DNA of 64,000 bases from the NCBI RefSeq assembly GCF_003859805.1, contig NZ_RQZG01000018.1, positions 60,254-124,253 on the forward strand, given 5' to 3'. The notes under the pieces were generated by a model that saw only the letters and a list, made by a program, of their open reading frames with translations, ran no database searches and was not told the origin of the DNA. The first letter of the stretch is position 1, and the number at the start of each line of letters is the position of its first letter. The stretch is from Arachnia propionica. GTDB lineage: Bacteria > Actinomycetota > Actinomycetes > Propionibacteriales > Propionibacteriaceae. Made by a program: the position numbers and the translations under genes. This document shows positions 7,445-15,839 of the stretch, in pieces.

Positions 7445-8835
7445 CGTGCCAACACCGCCGTCGCATCTCCGGGAGCCACCAGTTCATGCGGGGTGGCGGT
7501 GGCACGCTGCGGCATCCGGGCCCGGTGCGAGATCACCAGCAGCACCCCGACGATCATCCAGTTCGCGATCATCGACGATCCTCCGCGTGACATGAAGGGG
7601 GTGGTCAGGCCGGTCAGGGGCAGCAGCCGGGTGATGCCACCGATGATGGCGAACACCTGCAGCGCGAACGTGAACGACAACCCACCGGCCAGCAGCTTGC
7701 CGTAACCGTCAGGGCAGATCAGCGCCGTCTTCATGCCCCGGGAGACGATGAACGCGTAGACCAGCACGATCCCCATCAGCCCGACCAGCCCCATCTCCTC
7801 ACCCAGGCTGGCCGCGATGAAGTCGTCCTTCGGCAACGGGGTCAGTGCAGGACGCCCCTGCCCCCACCCGCGTCCGAACAACCCACCCCAGGCGAAACCG
7901 AACTGGGCGGAGATCACCTGGTAGTTGGCGTCGTAGTTGCTGAACGGATCCAGCCATGCGTTGATGCGACGGGGCACGTGATGGGTGAACCTCGCGGCCA
8001 ACGCCCCTGCCGCGAGGAACGCCACCCCCGCCAGGATGGGCCAGGCGGGGCGCTGCGTGGCGATGTAGATCATCACCGTGAACATGCCGAAGAACAGCAT
8101 CGCGGTGCCCAGGTCGTTCTGGAACACCATGATGCCCAGCGCGATCAACCACATCGCCGCGATCGGACCGAGGTCCCGGGCCCGCGGGAAGTCGATGCCG
8201 AGGAACCGCTTCCCGGCCAGCGCCAACACGTCCTTCTTCTCGTAGAAGTACGCGGCGAACCCGACGGCCAGCATGATCTTCGCCACCTCGGCGGGCTGGA
8301 AGCTGAACCCGGCGACCCGGATCCAGATGCGCGCCCCGCCCGTCGCCCGCCCGATCACCGGGAGCAGGGGCAGCAGCAGCATCACCAGGGCACCCAGGAA
8401 CATCAGGTAGGGGAAACGCTGCAGCCGACGGTGGTCACGCAGGAACACCAGCACCGCGATGAACAGGAGCAGCCCCAGCGCGGTCCAGATCAGCTGCCTC
8501 GTCGCGTCCTGGCCCACCGGATCGGTGGCCTGGTCCAGCCGGGCGATCATCGCCAACCCCAGCCCGTTGAGCAGCATCACCGCGGGGAGGATCACCGGGT
8601 CCGCGTACGGGGCCCGCCACCGCACCACCAGGTGCGCGACCAGTGCCATGCCGTACCAGATCGCGGCGCCGGTGGTCAGGTTCGGGGGCAGCGCACCGTG
8701 CAGGTTGAGGTGACTGATCACCCAACCACCGATCCCGAAGCTGCACGAGATGAGCAGCAGCACCAGCTCGACGCCACGACGACGTCGGAAAACGATGTAC
8801 TCGCCCGTTGCGGAGGGCTGCTGGGGCACCGACAT
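7441..8835 (-). CDS. rodA: RodA/FtsW-type peptidoglycan glycosyltransferase
   Basis: A 464-residue SEDS-family integral membrane protein that polymerises lipid II into glycan strands. About ten to twelve hydrophobic helices are visible. The family signature segments include FQPAEVAK (helix 5 region), FQNDLGTAMLFF and the C-terminal GLTTPFMSRGGSSM. The N-terminus is short and cytoplasmic. The start codon shares one base with the pstP stop (TGATG), and the 3' end overlaps pbpA, so pstP, rodA and pbpA are tightly coupled. It could equally be named FtsW-like, but the neighbouring pbpA favours RodA. Confidence 0.92.
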   Translation of the reverse strand: MSVPQQPSATGEYIVFRRRRGVELVLLLISCSFGIGGWVISHLNLHGALPPNLTTGAAIWYGMALVAHLVVRWRAPYADPVILPAVMLLNGLGLAMIARLDQATDPVGQDATRQLIWTALGLLLFIAVLVFLRDHRRLQRFPYLMFLGALVMLLLPLLPVIGRATGGARIWIRVAGFSFQPAEVAKIMLAVGFAAYFYEKKDVLALAGKRFLGIDFPRARDLGPIAAMWLIALGIMVFQNDLGTAMLFFGMFTVMIYIATQRPAWPILAGVAFLAAGALAARFTHHVPRRINAWLDPFSNYDANYQVISAQFGFAWGGLFGRGWGQGRPALTPLPKDDFIAASLGEEMGLVGLMGIVLVYAFIVSRGMKTALICPDGYGKLLAGGLSFTFALQVFAIIGGITRLLPLTGLTTPFMSRGGSSMIANWMIVGVLLVISHRARMPQRATATPHELVAPGDATAVLAR

Positions 8836-10214
8836 CAGCAGCCCTCGGGGTCGGACTCGGCGGCACCCGAGGAGGGAGCGGTGAGCAGCGTCGGCGGGCC
8901 CGCCGGGGAGGGCTGGGCCGGGACCGAGGCGTCGGGGACGGTCGGCAGCGGGGCCACCGTCGGCTGGCCGCCCGGCGTCGGAGCGGGAGCCCGGTCACGC
9001 CTCGTGCGCTCCGCCGAGCAGCGTCGGGCATGCTCGGCCAGGATGTCGGCGGTCTCCGTGGCGGCCTGCAGGTCCGGTGCGCTGATGGTCCCCGCAACCT
9101 GCTGCTGGTAGTGCACCGGCAGGTCCTCGACCAAGGTGTCACGTTCCTCGACGAGCCGGTGCAGTGGACGGCCGAGCAGCGTCCCGGGAAGTCCGTTGAA
9201 GATGGCGACGTGGCCGTTCGCAGCCGCCACGAAATAGCGTGACGCGCTGTAGAGCCGCACCGCCCAGAACGCCCCCCCGAGGAGCAGCAGCACCGCGACC
9301 AGCGCCGCCAGCACCGGGGCCCAGCGTCGCTTCGTGTCCCGCGGGGCGTAACGTGCGGTCTCGTCGCTGCCGTGGTCCAGGTTGACGGCCTCGGGCGGCT
9401 CCGGGTAGCCGGGACCGTCGTCGGGAACCACCTTCGGGATCTCCCGTTCGAGGGCGGAACCGGCCAGCACCCCCGGGCGGGCGTCCAGGTCGTCACGCTG
9501 CGGCACGACGCGTGCCAGCACCAGCGAGATGTTGTCGTAGCCGCCGTTGGCGTTGGCCAGGGCCGCCAACCGGGCCACGGCCTCGTCGAGATCCTCCCCG
9601 CCGGCCAGCGTCCGCAACTCCTCGTCGGAGACGAGCCCGGACAGGCCGTCGGAGCAGAAGAGCACCACGTCGCCTGCCTGCACCTCCAGCTCGAAGAAGT
9701 CCGGCTCGGTCTCGTCGGACCCGTTGAGGACCTTCAGGATGAGGGAGCGGTGCGGGTGCGACGCCGCCTGCTCCGGGGTGAGACGACCCTCGTCGATGAG
9801 GGACTGCACCCATGAGTGGTCGTGGGTGAGCTGCTGCAGCTCACCGTCGCGCAACAGGTAACCCCGCGAGTCACCGATGTGGGCGATCCCGAGCATCGTG
9901 CCGGAGAAGGCCGCCCCGCAGAAGGTGGTGCCCATGCCGTCGAGATCGAGGTTCCAGTGGATCAGGTCGGCCAACCTGTCGTTGGCGCGCTGCATGATCC
10001 CGGCCATGTGCTCCAACAGGTGGTCATCGCCCAGACGACGATCACTGGAGCCCGCCTCGGTGGCGGCGACGGCGGAGGCCAGGTCCCCGGCCGCGGCCCC
10101 ACCCATGCCGTCGGCGACGAGCAGCAGGTGCGGGCTGGCGTAGGCGGCGTCCTGGTTGTTCTGCCGGACCCGACCCACCTCGGAGTGGACGCGGAAGTCG
10201 AGGGAGAACGTCAC
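8835..10214 (-). CDS. pstP: PP2C-type Ser/Thr phosphatase PstP
   Basis: A 459-residue membrane-bound phosphatase, the antagonist of PknB-type kinases. Residues 1-240 carry the PP2C metal-binding motifs: RVRQNNQDAA, VADGMGG, IGDSRGYLLR, and SDGLSGLVSDEEL, followed by GGYDNISLVLARV. A cytoplasmic linker leads to one transmembrane helix at about 290-315, then an extracellular region ending in a long Pro/Thr/Ala-rich tail. It probably dephosphorylates PknB, RodA/PbpA partners and the FHA proteins. Located 1 bp after fhaB and overlapping rodA, inside the wall-signalling operon. Confidence 0.93.
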   Translation of the reverse strand: MTFSLDFRVHSEVGRVRQNNQDAAYASPHLLLVADGMGGAAAGDLASAVAATEAGSSDRRLGDDHLLEHMAGIMQRANDRLADLIHWNLDLDGMGTTFCGAAFSGTMLGIAHIGDSRGYLLRDGELQQLTHDHSWVQSLIDEGRLTPEQAASHPHRSLILKVLNGSDETEPDFFELEVQAGDVVLFCSDGLSGLVSDEELRTLAGGEDLDEAVARLAALANANGGYDNISLVLARVVPQRDDLDARPGVLAGSALEREIPKVVPDDGPGYPEPPEAVNLDHGSDETARYAPRDTKRRWAPVLAALVAVLLLLGGAFWAVRLYSASRYFVAAANGHVAIFNGLPGTLLGRPLHRLVEERDTLVEDLPVHYQQQVAGTISAPDLQAATETADILAEHARRCSAERTRRDRAPAPTPGGQPTVAPLPTVPDASVPAQPSPAGPPTLLTAPSSGAAESDPEGC

Positions 10215-10215
10215 A

Positions 10216-10677
10216 TCACACCTCCAGCCTCATCATGGTGCGGCCGATGCGCAGGATGTCGTCCACCGTCATGGGGGTCGGCTCGGTCAGCCGCTTGCCG
10301 TTGAGGTAGGTGCCGTTGGTGGAGCCGAGGTCGGTGACGATCCAGGTCTCGGCGTCACGCTGGTTGAGCTGCGCGTGGCGGGAGGAGGCGTAGTCGTCGT
10401 CGAGGAGGATGGTGGAGTCGGCGGTGCGCCCCAGGTTGATGGTGGCGGTGATCGGGACGGACAGCCCCTGCTGGGCGCCCTGCGTGATCGCGAACCGGGT
10501 GGGGACCCGACCGGCACCGCCCCGTCGGGTCGGGGCGGGCTCCGACGGCGGCAGGTCGGTGACCTTGACCTTGCGCCCGAACAGGTCCTTGCGCACCACG
10601 TCCGCGATGATGCCGATGAAGACCCACAACAGGGCCAGGAAGACGATCTTGATCGCCGCTGCGATGAGGTCTGACAT
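10216..10677 (-). CDS. fhaB: FHA-domain membrane protein FhaB (FipA-like)
   Basis: A 153-residue protein with one N-terminal membrane helix (residues 5-26) and a C-terminal forkhead-associated domain (about 70-150). The phosphothreonine-binding signature GRTADSTILLDDDYASSRHA and DLGSTNGTYLNGKRL is complete, including the Arg, Ser and Asn that contact phosphothreonine. It should read phosphorylation by PknB and recruit partners at the membrane. Five bases separate fhaA from fhaB, and fhaB from pstP one base, so these form a single transcript. Confidence 0.92.
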   Translation of the reverse strand: MSDLIAAAIKIVFLALLWVFIGIIADVVRKDLFGRKVKVTDLPPSEPAPTRRGGAGRVPTRFAITQGAQQGLSVPITATINLGRTADSTILLDDDYASSRHAQLNQRDAETWIVTDLGSTNGTYLNGKRLTEPTPMTVDDILRIGRTMMRLEV

Positions 10678-10682
10678 GGAAC

Positions 10683-11399
10683 TCAGCTCTCCATGGGCGA
10701 ATGCACCAGCATCCTCGTGTTGCCGATCTCGATGCGGGATCCCTCCCCGAGGTGGGCGCGGGTCACGCGTGTTCCGTCGACGGTGACCCCGTTGGTCGAG
10801 CCGAGATCCTCGATGGTGATGGTCAGGTTCCCGGGGCTCCCGGCGACCGAGACCATGGCGTGCCGCCTGGACACCCCGGGGTCGTTGATGCGCAGGTCCG
10901 CATCGGAGCCACGCCCGATGACCAGCCCCGGTGGGATCAGTGGATGCCGCACCCCGGCCACCTCCAGCACCAGGGGGGCGTTGCCGACACGGCGGACCGG
11001 CGGTGCCCCGGCGCTGGTCCCGGGGGCGGCGGCGACGGCACGACTGGAGATCTTGAACTGCCCCGTCGTCAGGCCCTGGTCGAGCACGTAGAGGATCTGG
11101 ATGGGGCCGTTGAACACGTAGGAACGCTCCACGGCGTGCTCACGGATCGTCGGGATGATCTCCGCGTTCAGGGTCTTCGAGTAGGGGAAGAGCCGGTTGT
11201 AGTCGTGGGGGGACAGGGCGACGGTGAAGGAATTGGGGACCAGCCGCCGGTCGCGGCTGAGCAGCTTCGCCTCCGCGTCGAGCTCCCGCTGGATGCCAGC
11301 GGCGATCTCGACGGGCTGCACGTCGCCCTTGAAGGCGCGGGCGAAGACCTTGTCCACGGCGGCACCGATCTTCTTCTCGGCGCGGTCGAAAACTCCCAT
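10683..11399 (-). CDS. fhaA: FHA-domain protein FhaA with DUF3662 domain
   Basis: A 238-residue cytoplasmic protein, first gene of the operon. The N-terminal DUF3662 domain (about 1-120) begins MGVFDRAEKKIG and contains PVEIAAGIQREL and the LVPNSF segment. A short Ala/Pro linker leads to the C-terminal FHA domain with GRGSDADLRI, SRRHA and DLGSTNGVTVDG. In mycobacteria FhaA binds phosphorylated MviN and so regulates lipid II flipping. ATG at 11399 is chosen over the longer frame because of a GAGGAAGG ribosome-binding site and the conserved family start. Confidence 0.92.
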   Translation of the reverse strand: MGVFDRAEKKIGAAVDKVFARAFKGDVQPVEIAAGIQRELDAEAKLLSRDRRLVPNSFTVALSPHDYNRLFPYSKTLNAEIIPTIREHAVERSYVFNGPIQILYVLDQGLTTGQFKISSRAVAAAPGTSAGAPPVRRVGNAPLVLEVAGVRHPLIPPGLVIGRGSDADLRINDPGVSRRHAMVSVAGSPGNLTITIEDLGSTNGVTVDGTRVTRAHLGEGSRIEIGNTRMLVHSPMES

Positions 11400-11492
11400 G
11401 CACCTTCCTCTCGACACTGTCAGCTTACAGATCAGTCGTGCAACATCGTCCAGCCCATCGGGGGACGAGGGCAAATGACGGGCCCCGTGCGG

Positions 11493-12485
11493 TCACCGGT
11501 ACGTCGTCGCATAGGCCTCCAGGATGGCGGTGACGCCCTCGACGGCGCTGAGTCGTTCCGCGTCGATGTCGGCCTCGATCCGTTCGGCGACGGCGCGGAC
11601 CTCGGGGGAGGTGCGCAGCCGCCCGAGGACCTCCTGCTCCACCATGTTCCACAGCCAGGCGCGCTGCTGCTCGAGACGGCGCGTGACGAGCTCCCCGGCC
11701 TCCTCCAGCTCGCTGCGGTGTTTCTCGACCGCGGCCCAGAGGTCGTCCAGACCCGCACCCGTGTAGGAGGAGCAGGTGAGCACGGGGGCGCGACGTTTGG
11801 ACTCGTCGCTGGAGATGAGCTTCATCGCGATGCTGAGTTCGCGGGCCGAGACGCGGGCGGCCTGCTCGTTGTCGCCGTCGGCCTTGGTGATGGCGATGAC
11901 GTCGGCCAGCTCCAGGATGCCGCGTTTGATGCCCTGCAGCTGGTCACCGGTGCGGGCGACGTGCAGGAACAGGAAGGTGTCGACCATCCCCGCCACGGCC
12001 ACCTCGGACTGCCCGACCCCGACGGTCTCCACCAGCACGACGTCGTACCCGGCGGCCTCCAGCACCAGCATCGACTCGCGGGTGGCGCGGGCCACCCCGC
12101 CGAGGTGTCCGGCCGACGGGGAGGGACGCACGAAGGCGGCGTCGCGGTTGGCGAGTTCCCCCATGCGGGTGCGATCCCCCAGGATGGAGCCGCCGGTGCG
12201 GGTCGAGGAGGGGTCGACGGCCAGCACCGCGACCTGGTGCCGGTGCTCGTCGATGAGTTTGGTGCCCATCGCGTTGATGAAGGTGGACTTGCCCGCCCCG
12301 GGAACCCCGGAGATGCCGACGCGGAAGGCCTTCCCGGTGTGGGGGGAGATGAGTTGCAGCAGCTCATGGGCCTGCTCCCGGTGCGCCGGTTTGAGGGACT
12401 CGACCAGGGTGATGGCCCGGGCCACGTGCCCCCGGGACCCGTCGATGACCTTCTCCGCCAGCTCCGCAACGCTGAGATTCCGCAT
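11493..12485 (-). CDS. meaB: Methylmalonyl-CoA mutase chaperone GTPase MeaB
   Basis: A 330-residue G3E-family P-loop GTPase that protects and reloads B12-dependent methylmalonyl-CoA mutase. It shows the Walker A GVPGAGKST (60-68), the base-specifying DPSS segment, switch-like ETVGVGQSE, and TKAD for guanine recognition. The C-terminal helical dimerisation arm is present. mutA/mutB are not in the window. Its presence fits the propionate/succinate metabolism expected for Propionibacteriaceae. ATG at 12485 gives the family length; the longer open frame upstream overlaps a divergent gene. The 93 bp between meaB and fhaA probably hold the fhaA operon promoter. Confidence 0.93.
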   Translation of the reverse strand: MRNLSVAELAEKVIDGSRGHVARAITLVESLKPAHREQAHELLQLISPHTGKAFRVGISGVPGAGKSTFINAMGTKLIDEHRHQVAVLAVDPSSTRTGGSILGDRTRMGELANRDAAFVRPSPSAGHLGGVARATRESMLVLEAAGYDVVLVETVGVGQSEVAVAGMVDTFLFLHVARTGDQLQGIKRGILELADVIAITKADGDNEQAARVSARELSIAMKLISSDESKRRAPVLTCSSYTGAGLDDLWAAVEKHRSELEEAGELVTRRLEQQRAWLWNMVEQEVLGRLRTSPEVRAVAERIEADIDAERLSAVEGVTAILEAYATTYR

Positions 12486-12543
12486 GGGGTAGAGCCTAGC
12501 CGGACCCCTGACGTCGGTGATGCTGGCCCCGCCGTGCCAAGGT

Positions 12544-12579
12544 GGTCGCCAAAGGTCGTACAAGCGACTGTTGCCGACC
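12544..12579. repeat. 36-bp palindromic repeat, copy 1
   Basis: Imperfect palindrome: right arm CGACTGTTGCCGACC, left arm beginning GGTCGCCAA. It is followed by AGCTTCCCGGGACACCT, also found after copy 2. It overlaps the 5' end of the DUF559 gene. Other copies are at 13428, 13490 and 41220. Confidence 0.85.
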
Positions 12580-13425
12580 AGCTTCCCGGGACACCTGTCC
12601 GAGCGCGGCATCCGGACCGTCACCCGCCACCTGCTCCGGGTCACCCGCGGCATCTACGCGACCTGTCAGCCCGGGTGGCACGCCGTCGCCCTCGCCGGAC
12701 TGATGGTGGGCGGGGACGACGCCGTGCTGTCGGGAGAAGCCGCACTGCTCCTCGACAAGGTCATCCGCGACCAGCCACGCGTCATCGACGTGTGGCATCC
12801 GAGCAAGATCCTGCCGTTCAGGTTCGGCGAGTTGACCGTGCGCTTCCCGCGAGGTCTGCGCCAGGCGCAGGACGTGTGGGGGCTGCGTCGCACCAGCGTC
12901 GAGACCGCTCTGCTCGATCGTGCCGCCACCTGCGACGAGAGGCGGATCATCTCCCTCCTGACCCGCGCCTACGCGACGCGAGGGACCACACCCCAGCGCA
13001 TGGCCGTGGCCATCGCCGAGCGACGCCGACTCCGTCACCGGGCTCTGCTCGAGGAGTTGGCGGATCCGGTCTTCGTCACGGTGGAGAGTGTGCTCGAATG
13101 GCTCTACCACGACCGGGTCGAGCGTGCCCATGCGCTGCCGACCCCTCAGCGTCAGGCACAGCTGCTTCCCTGGTGCCGGGTCGATGACTGGTACGAGGAC
13201 CAGCGGGTGGTGGTGGAGACCGACGGGCGTGACCACGACGACTTCGCGCGTGACATGCACCGGGACAACCGGCTCGCGATGGCGTTCGACGCCACTGTGC
13301 TCCGGTATGGCTGGCGCGACGTCACGGAGCGACCATGCGCCGTCGCCCGACAGGTGGCGCTGGTGCTCAAGGGTCGTGGGTGGCGTGGGGAATTGCAGCG
13401 TTGCCCGCGATGCGACCAAGGCTGA
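12571..13425 (+). CDS. DUF559-type endonuclease-like protein with AbiEi-like N-terminus
   Basis: About 284 residues. The N-terminal half resembles the winged-helix, antitoxin-like domain of AbiEi/DUF559 proteins (RGIRTVTRHLLRVTRGIYA, then GLMVGGDDAVLSGEAALLL). The C-terminal half is a small PD-(D/E)xK-like DUF559 domain: a catalytic-type VVVETDGRDHDD and a downstream RDNRLAMAF helix, with a CPRC pair at the very end. Such proteins are common orphans in actinobacteria; nuclease activity is inferred, not shown. The start is uncertain: a TTG at 12571 or GTG/ATG at 12517-12520; none has a good ribosome-binding site, and the 5' end overlaps a palindromic repeat. It is flanked on both sides by copies of that repeat. 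Confidence 0.7.
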   Translation: MPTSFPGHLSERGIRTVTRHLLRVTRGIYATCQPGWHAVALAGLMVGGDDAVLSGEAALLLDKVIRDQPRVIDVWHPSKILPFRFGELTVRFPRGLRQAQDVWGLRRTSVETALLDRAATCDERRIISLLTRAYATRGTTPQRMAVAIAERRRLRHRALLEELADPVFVTVESVLEWLYHDRVERAHALPTPQRQAQLLPWCRVDDWYEDQRVVVETDGRDHDDFARDMHRDNRLAMAFDATVLRYGWRDVTERPCAVARQVALVLKGRGWRGELQRCPRCDQG

Positions 13426-13427
13426 GT

Positions 13428-13463
13428 GGTCGGTAACTGTCGCAAAAGCGACTGTTGCCGACC
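13428..13463. repeat. 36-bp palindromic repeat, copy 2
   Basis: Near-perfect hairpin: GGTCGGTAACTGTCGC, AAAA loop, GCGACTGTTGCCGACC. It starts 2 bp after the DUF559 stop and is followed by the same AGCTTCCCGGGGCACCT extension as copy 1, so the two form direct repeats around the gene. Confidence 0.85.
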
Positions 13464-13489
13464 AGCTTCCCGGGGCACCTCGTCAAAGT

Positions 13490-13525
13490 GGTCGCCAACC
13501 GTCGGAAAAGCGACTGTTGCCGACC
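13490..13525. repeat. 36-bp palindromic repeat, copy 3
   Basis: GGTCGCCAACCGTCGG, AAAA, GCGACTGTTGCCGACC, 26 bp after copy 2 and in the same orientation. It lies just past the 3' end of the leftward ATP-grasp gene (stop at 13536) and may end its transcript. Confidence 0.85.
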
Positions 13526-13535
13526 AGCGACGGTG

Positions 13536-14516
13536 TCAGCGCTCGGCGAGCCCCTCGATGCGGTGCATGATGACGCCGTCGTAGCCGAGCATCGCCCAGT
13601 CCTCCTCGTAGGCGCCGATGTTCGGCTCGTTCACCTGGCCCGCGACGTTGTTGATCAGCAACGTGGGGAAGTCCACCCCGCACTCGTAGGCGTGTGGGTA
13701 GACCCCACCGAAGCGGGGGTTGACCTCCAGGATCGACCATCCCTCAGGGGTGGAGAACAGGTCCACGTCGACGGTGCCGCGGAACCCGCAGCGCTTCACG
13801 AAGTCCGCCACGAGGGCGAACAACGAGTCGTCCTTGAACGAGACCGACTTGTCAGCCGTCCCGGCCCGCATCCGGAGCTTCTTCTTCGCGAACATGGAGA
13901 CCACCTCGCCGGAGATCAGGTCCACGTAGACGTCCACGTCCACCGGCTCTCCCGGCAGGAACTCCTGGATGATGAGCCCCGGCGTGGCCGCGAAGGCGGC
14001 GTCGAGCTGCTCCCGGTCCTCGATCTTCGCGATCCCGGCCGACGCGGACCCGGTGCGCGACTTCACGAACAGCGGGAACCGGGCCAGGCCCGCGTCGAGG
14101 TCCGCGTGGCAGGCCTCCAACGAGATCCACGACCTCGGGGTCGGCAACCCCTCGGCCTCCAGCCACTGGAACATCAGCCACTTGTCGAAGGCCCGCTCCA
14201 CCACCTCGGCCGGGGAGATCATCACCGTCACCCCGAGGGCCTCGAACTCGTCGACGTGGTTCGCCAGCAGGCTCAGCTCCGGGTCCAGCAGGGACAGCAC
14301 CACCGCGATCTCCTCGTCGCGGCAGATCCGAAGGATCGTCGGCAGGTACTCGGGGTCACTGATGAGGGGCACCACGTGGTGCCCGTCGGCCGCGTACAGC
14401 GCCGGGGCCAGCTCCGAGGCGTCGGTGGTGATCACCCGGCCTCTCCCGGCCAGGGCCCGCCGGAAGTAGGTGACGGTCTGGACGCGGCTGCCCGCGGTCA
14501 GGATCAGGACGTTCAT
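13536..14516 (-). CDS. ATP-grasp ligase (carbamoyl-phosphate-synthase-like fold)
   Basis: A 326-residue cytoplasmic ligase that would activate a carboxylate with ATP and join it to an amine or thiol. The N-terminal pre-ATP-grasp domain starts MNVLILTAGSR. The ATP-grasp region carries a Lys in FVKSRTGSASAG, the IIQEFLPGEPVDVDVYVD hinge, and the metal-binding ILEVNPRFGG near residue 285. The substrate is unknown. It follows, by 20 bp, a PLP-dependent decarboxylase-like gene on the same strand, and both are divergent from diacetamido-sugar genes. That suggests amino-acid decoration of a glycan or a small peptide product, but this is inference. ATG at 14516 chosen by family start. Confidence 0.85.
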   Translation of the reverse strand: MNVLILTAGSRVQTVTYFRRALAGRGRVITTDASELAPALYAADGHHVVPLISDPEYLPTILRICRDEEIAVVLSLLDPELSLLANHVDEFEALGVTVMISPAEVVERAFDKWLMFQWLEAEGLPTPRSWISLEACHADLDAGLARFPLFVKSRTGSASAGIAKIEDREQLDAAFAATPGLIIQEFLPGEPVDVDVYVDLISGEVVSMFAKKKLRMRAGTADKSVSFKDDSLFALVADFVKRCGFRGTVDVDLFSTPEGWSILEVNPRFGGVYPHAYECGVDFPTLLINNVAGQVNEPNIGAYEEDWAMLGYDGVIMHRIEGLAER

Positions 14517-14536
14517 GACAGGCGTTCCTCTCAGGT

Positions 14537-15721
14537 TCACCAGGTGTTTCCGGCCAGGTACTCGTCGACGCCCCACCGCTTGCGCACCTCGACGAGGGAG
14601 CCGTCGTGGAGGCGAGCATAGACCCGCGGCAGGTACTGGATGAACAACGGGTTGAAGGTCATGGTGTAGCTGCCCACCTTGTGGTACACGATCCGATCCC
14701 CCTCACCGAGGCGAGGGGCGTCCGTCAGGGTCATCAGGCGGTCGTTGTCGAGGCACGTGAACCCGGAGATCACCTGCGGGGTCGCGCACGGTGCGCCGTC
14801 GGAGATGACGGTGTGCTCGTAGGCCGACTTGCGCAGGAACGGGTCCAGGTTCGTCCGGGAGCCGTCGGTGACGACGATGAGGTGGTCCTGCACCGGCTTG
14901 GAGTCGACCACCGAGGTGTGCAGGTCGAACGGCACCGCCACCAGGGCGGCGCCCGGCTCCAGGATGAGGCGGGTGCGCTCCGGCTCGACCGCACCGCCGA
15001 CGGCCTCCCGGATGGCGGTGACGTACTCGTCGGGGGTGGGGAAACGGTCCGAGTCGCCGCCGAAGAACCCGCCCCCCATGTCCAGCCAGTCCAGTTCCAG
15101 GGCGTGCCGGGTGACGATCCCAGCGGCCGTGCGCCCGGCCGAGACGTAGGTGTCCAGGGCCCGGGTCAGGGAGGTGACGTGGAGATGCAGCCCGGCGATC
15201 CTCACCCCGGCGGCACGCAACTCCTCGACGGCGGAGTCCAGGTCCCCGCCGTCGACGTGGAACCCGAACCTGAGCCCGGCGGCCCCGGAGGCCGTGTGGT
15301 CGGGGGCGTCCCGGTCGACGTCCCAGTTCACGCGCAGCCCCACGCCGTCGACGCGTTCACCACGCCCCGCCCGTTCGATGACCCAGCGCAGCTCCCGCCG
15401 GGAGTCGAGGTTCACCACGGCCCCGGCGTCGAAGGCGGCGGCGAGCAGGTCCGGGGTCTTCACCGGCCCGTTGACGACGATGTCGGCGGGCCGGTGACCG
15501 GTGCGCAGCGCCAGCTCCCACTCCTCCGCGGAGACGATCTCGGCGGGGACGCCGTTGCGTCCCATCCACGCCACCAGCCACGGCAGCGAGTTGGTCTTCA
15601 CCGAGTAGGTCAGGGTGGAGTTCGGCCAGCCTCGTGCCAACGCATCCCGGAAGGAACGTACCTGGGTGAGCAGCAGGTCCTCGTCGACGACGAAGGCCGG
15701 GGTCTCGATCGGGGTGTCCAT
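14537..15721 (-). CDS. Fold-type III PLP enzyme, DAP/carboxynorspermidine decarboxylase-like
   Basis: A 394-residue alanine-racemase-fold enzyme. The PLP lysine lies in YSVKTNS near residue 45, the phosphate-binding Gly loop is DMGGGFFGG, and LILEPGAALV and the C-terminal GFTCLDNDR (catalytic Cys from the partner subunit) plus GSYTMTFN are conserved. The family decarboxylates D-configured amino acid centres such as meso-diaminopimelate, ornithine or carboxynorspermidine; some members are racemases. This is unlikely to be the housekeeping LysA, since it pairs with an ATP-grasp gene. Start ATG at 15721; the longer open frame overlaps the divergent intergenic region. Confidence 0.85.
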   Translation of the reverse strand: MDTPIETPAFVVDEDLLLTQVRSFRDALARGWPNSTLTYSVKTNSLPWLVAWMGRNGVPAEIVSAEEWELALRTGHRPADIVVNGPVKTPDLLAAAFDAGAVVNLDSRRELRWVIERAGRGERVDGVGLRVNWDVDRDAPDHTASGAAGLRFGFHVDGGDLDSAVEELRAAGVRIAGLHLHVTSLTRALDTYVSAGRTAAGIVTRHALELDWLDMGGGFFGGDSDRFPTPDEYVTAIREAVGGAVEPERTRLILEPGAALVAVPFDLHTSVVDSKPVQDHLIVVTDGSRTNLDPFLRKSAYEHTVISDGAPCATPQVISGFTCLDNDRLMTLTDAPRLGEGDRIVYHKVGSYTMTFNPLFIQYLPRVYARLHDGSLVEVRKRWGVDEYLAGNTW

Positions 15722-15839
15722 GGTTCTCCATGTCTCATCTGATGGGGTCGCGATGAATCCTAACGAGTGATCCTGACAGGTCCGGTGCCGCTGGGGGTCG
15801 CTAGACTGCCTCGCAGGTCCCAACCGAGAGGCGATTCCC

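Noticed and set aside
10701..13187. 828-codon plus-strand frame opposite fhaA and meaB
   Set aside because: Spans two real minus-strand genes and has low-complexity composition; shadow frame.
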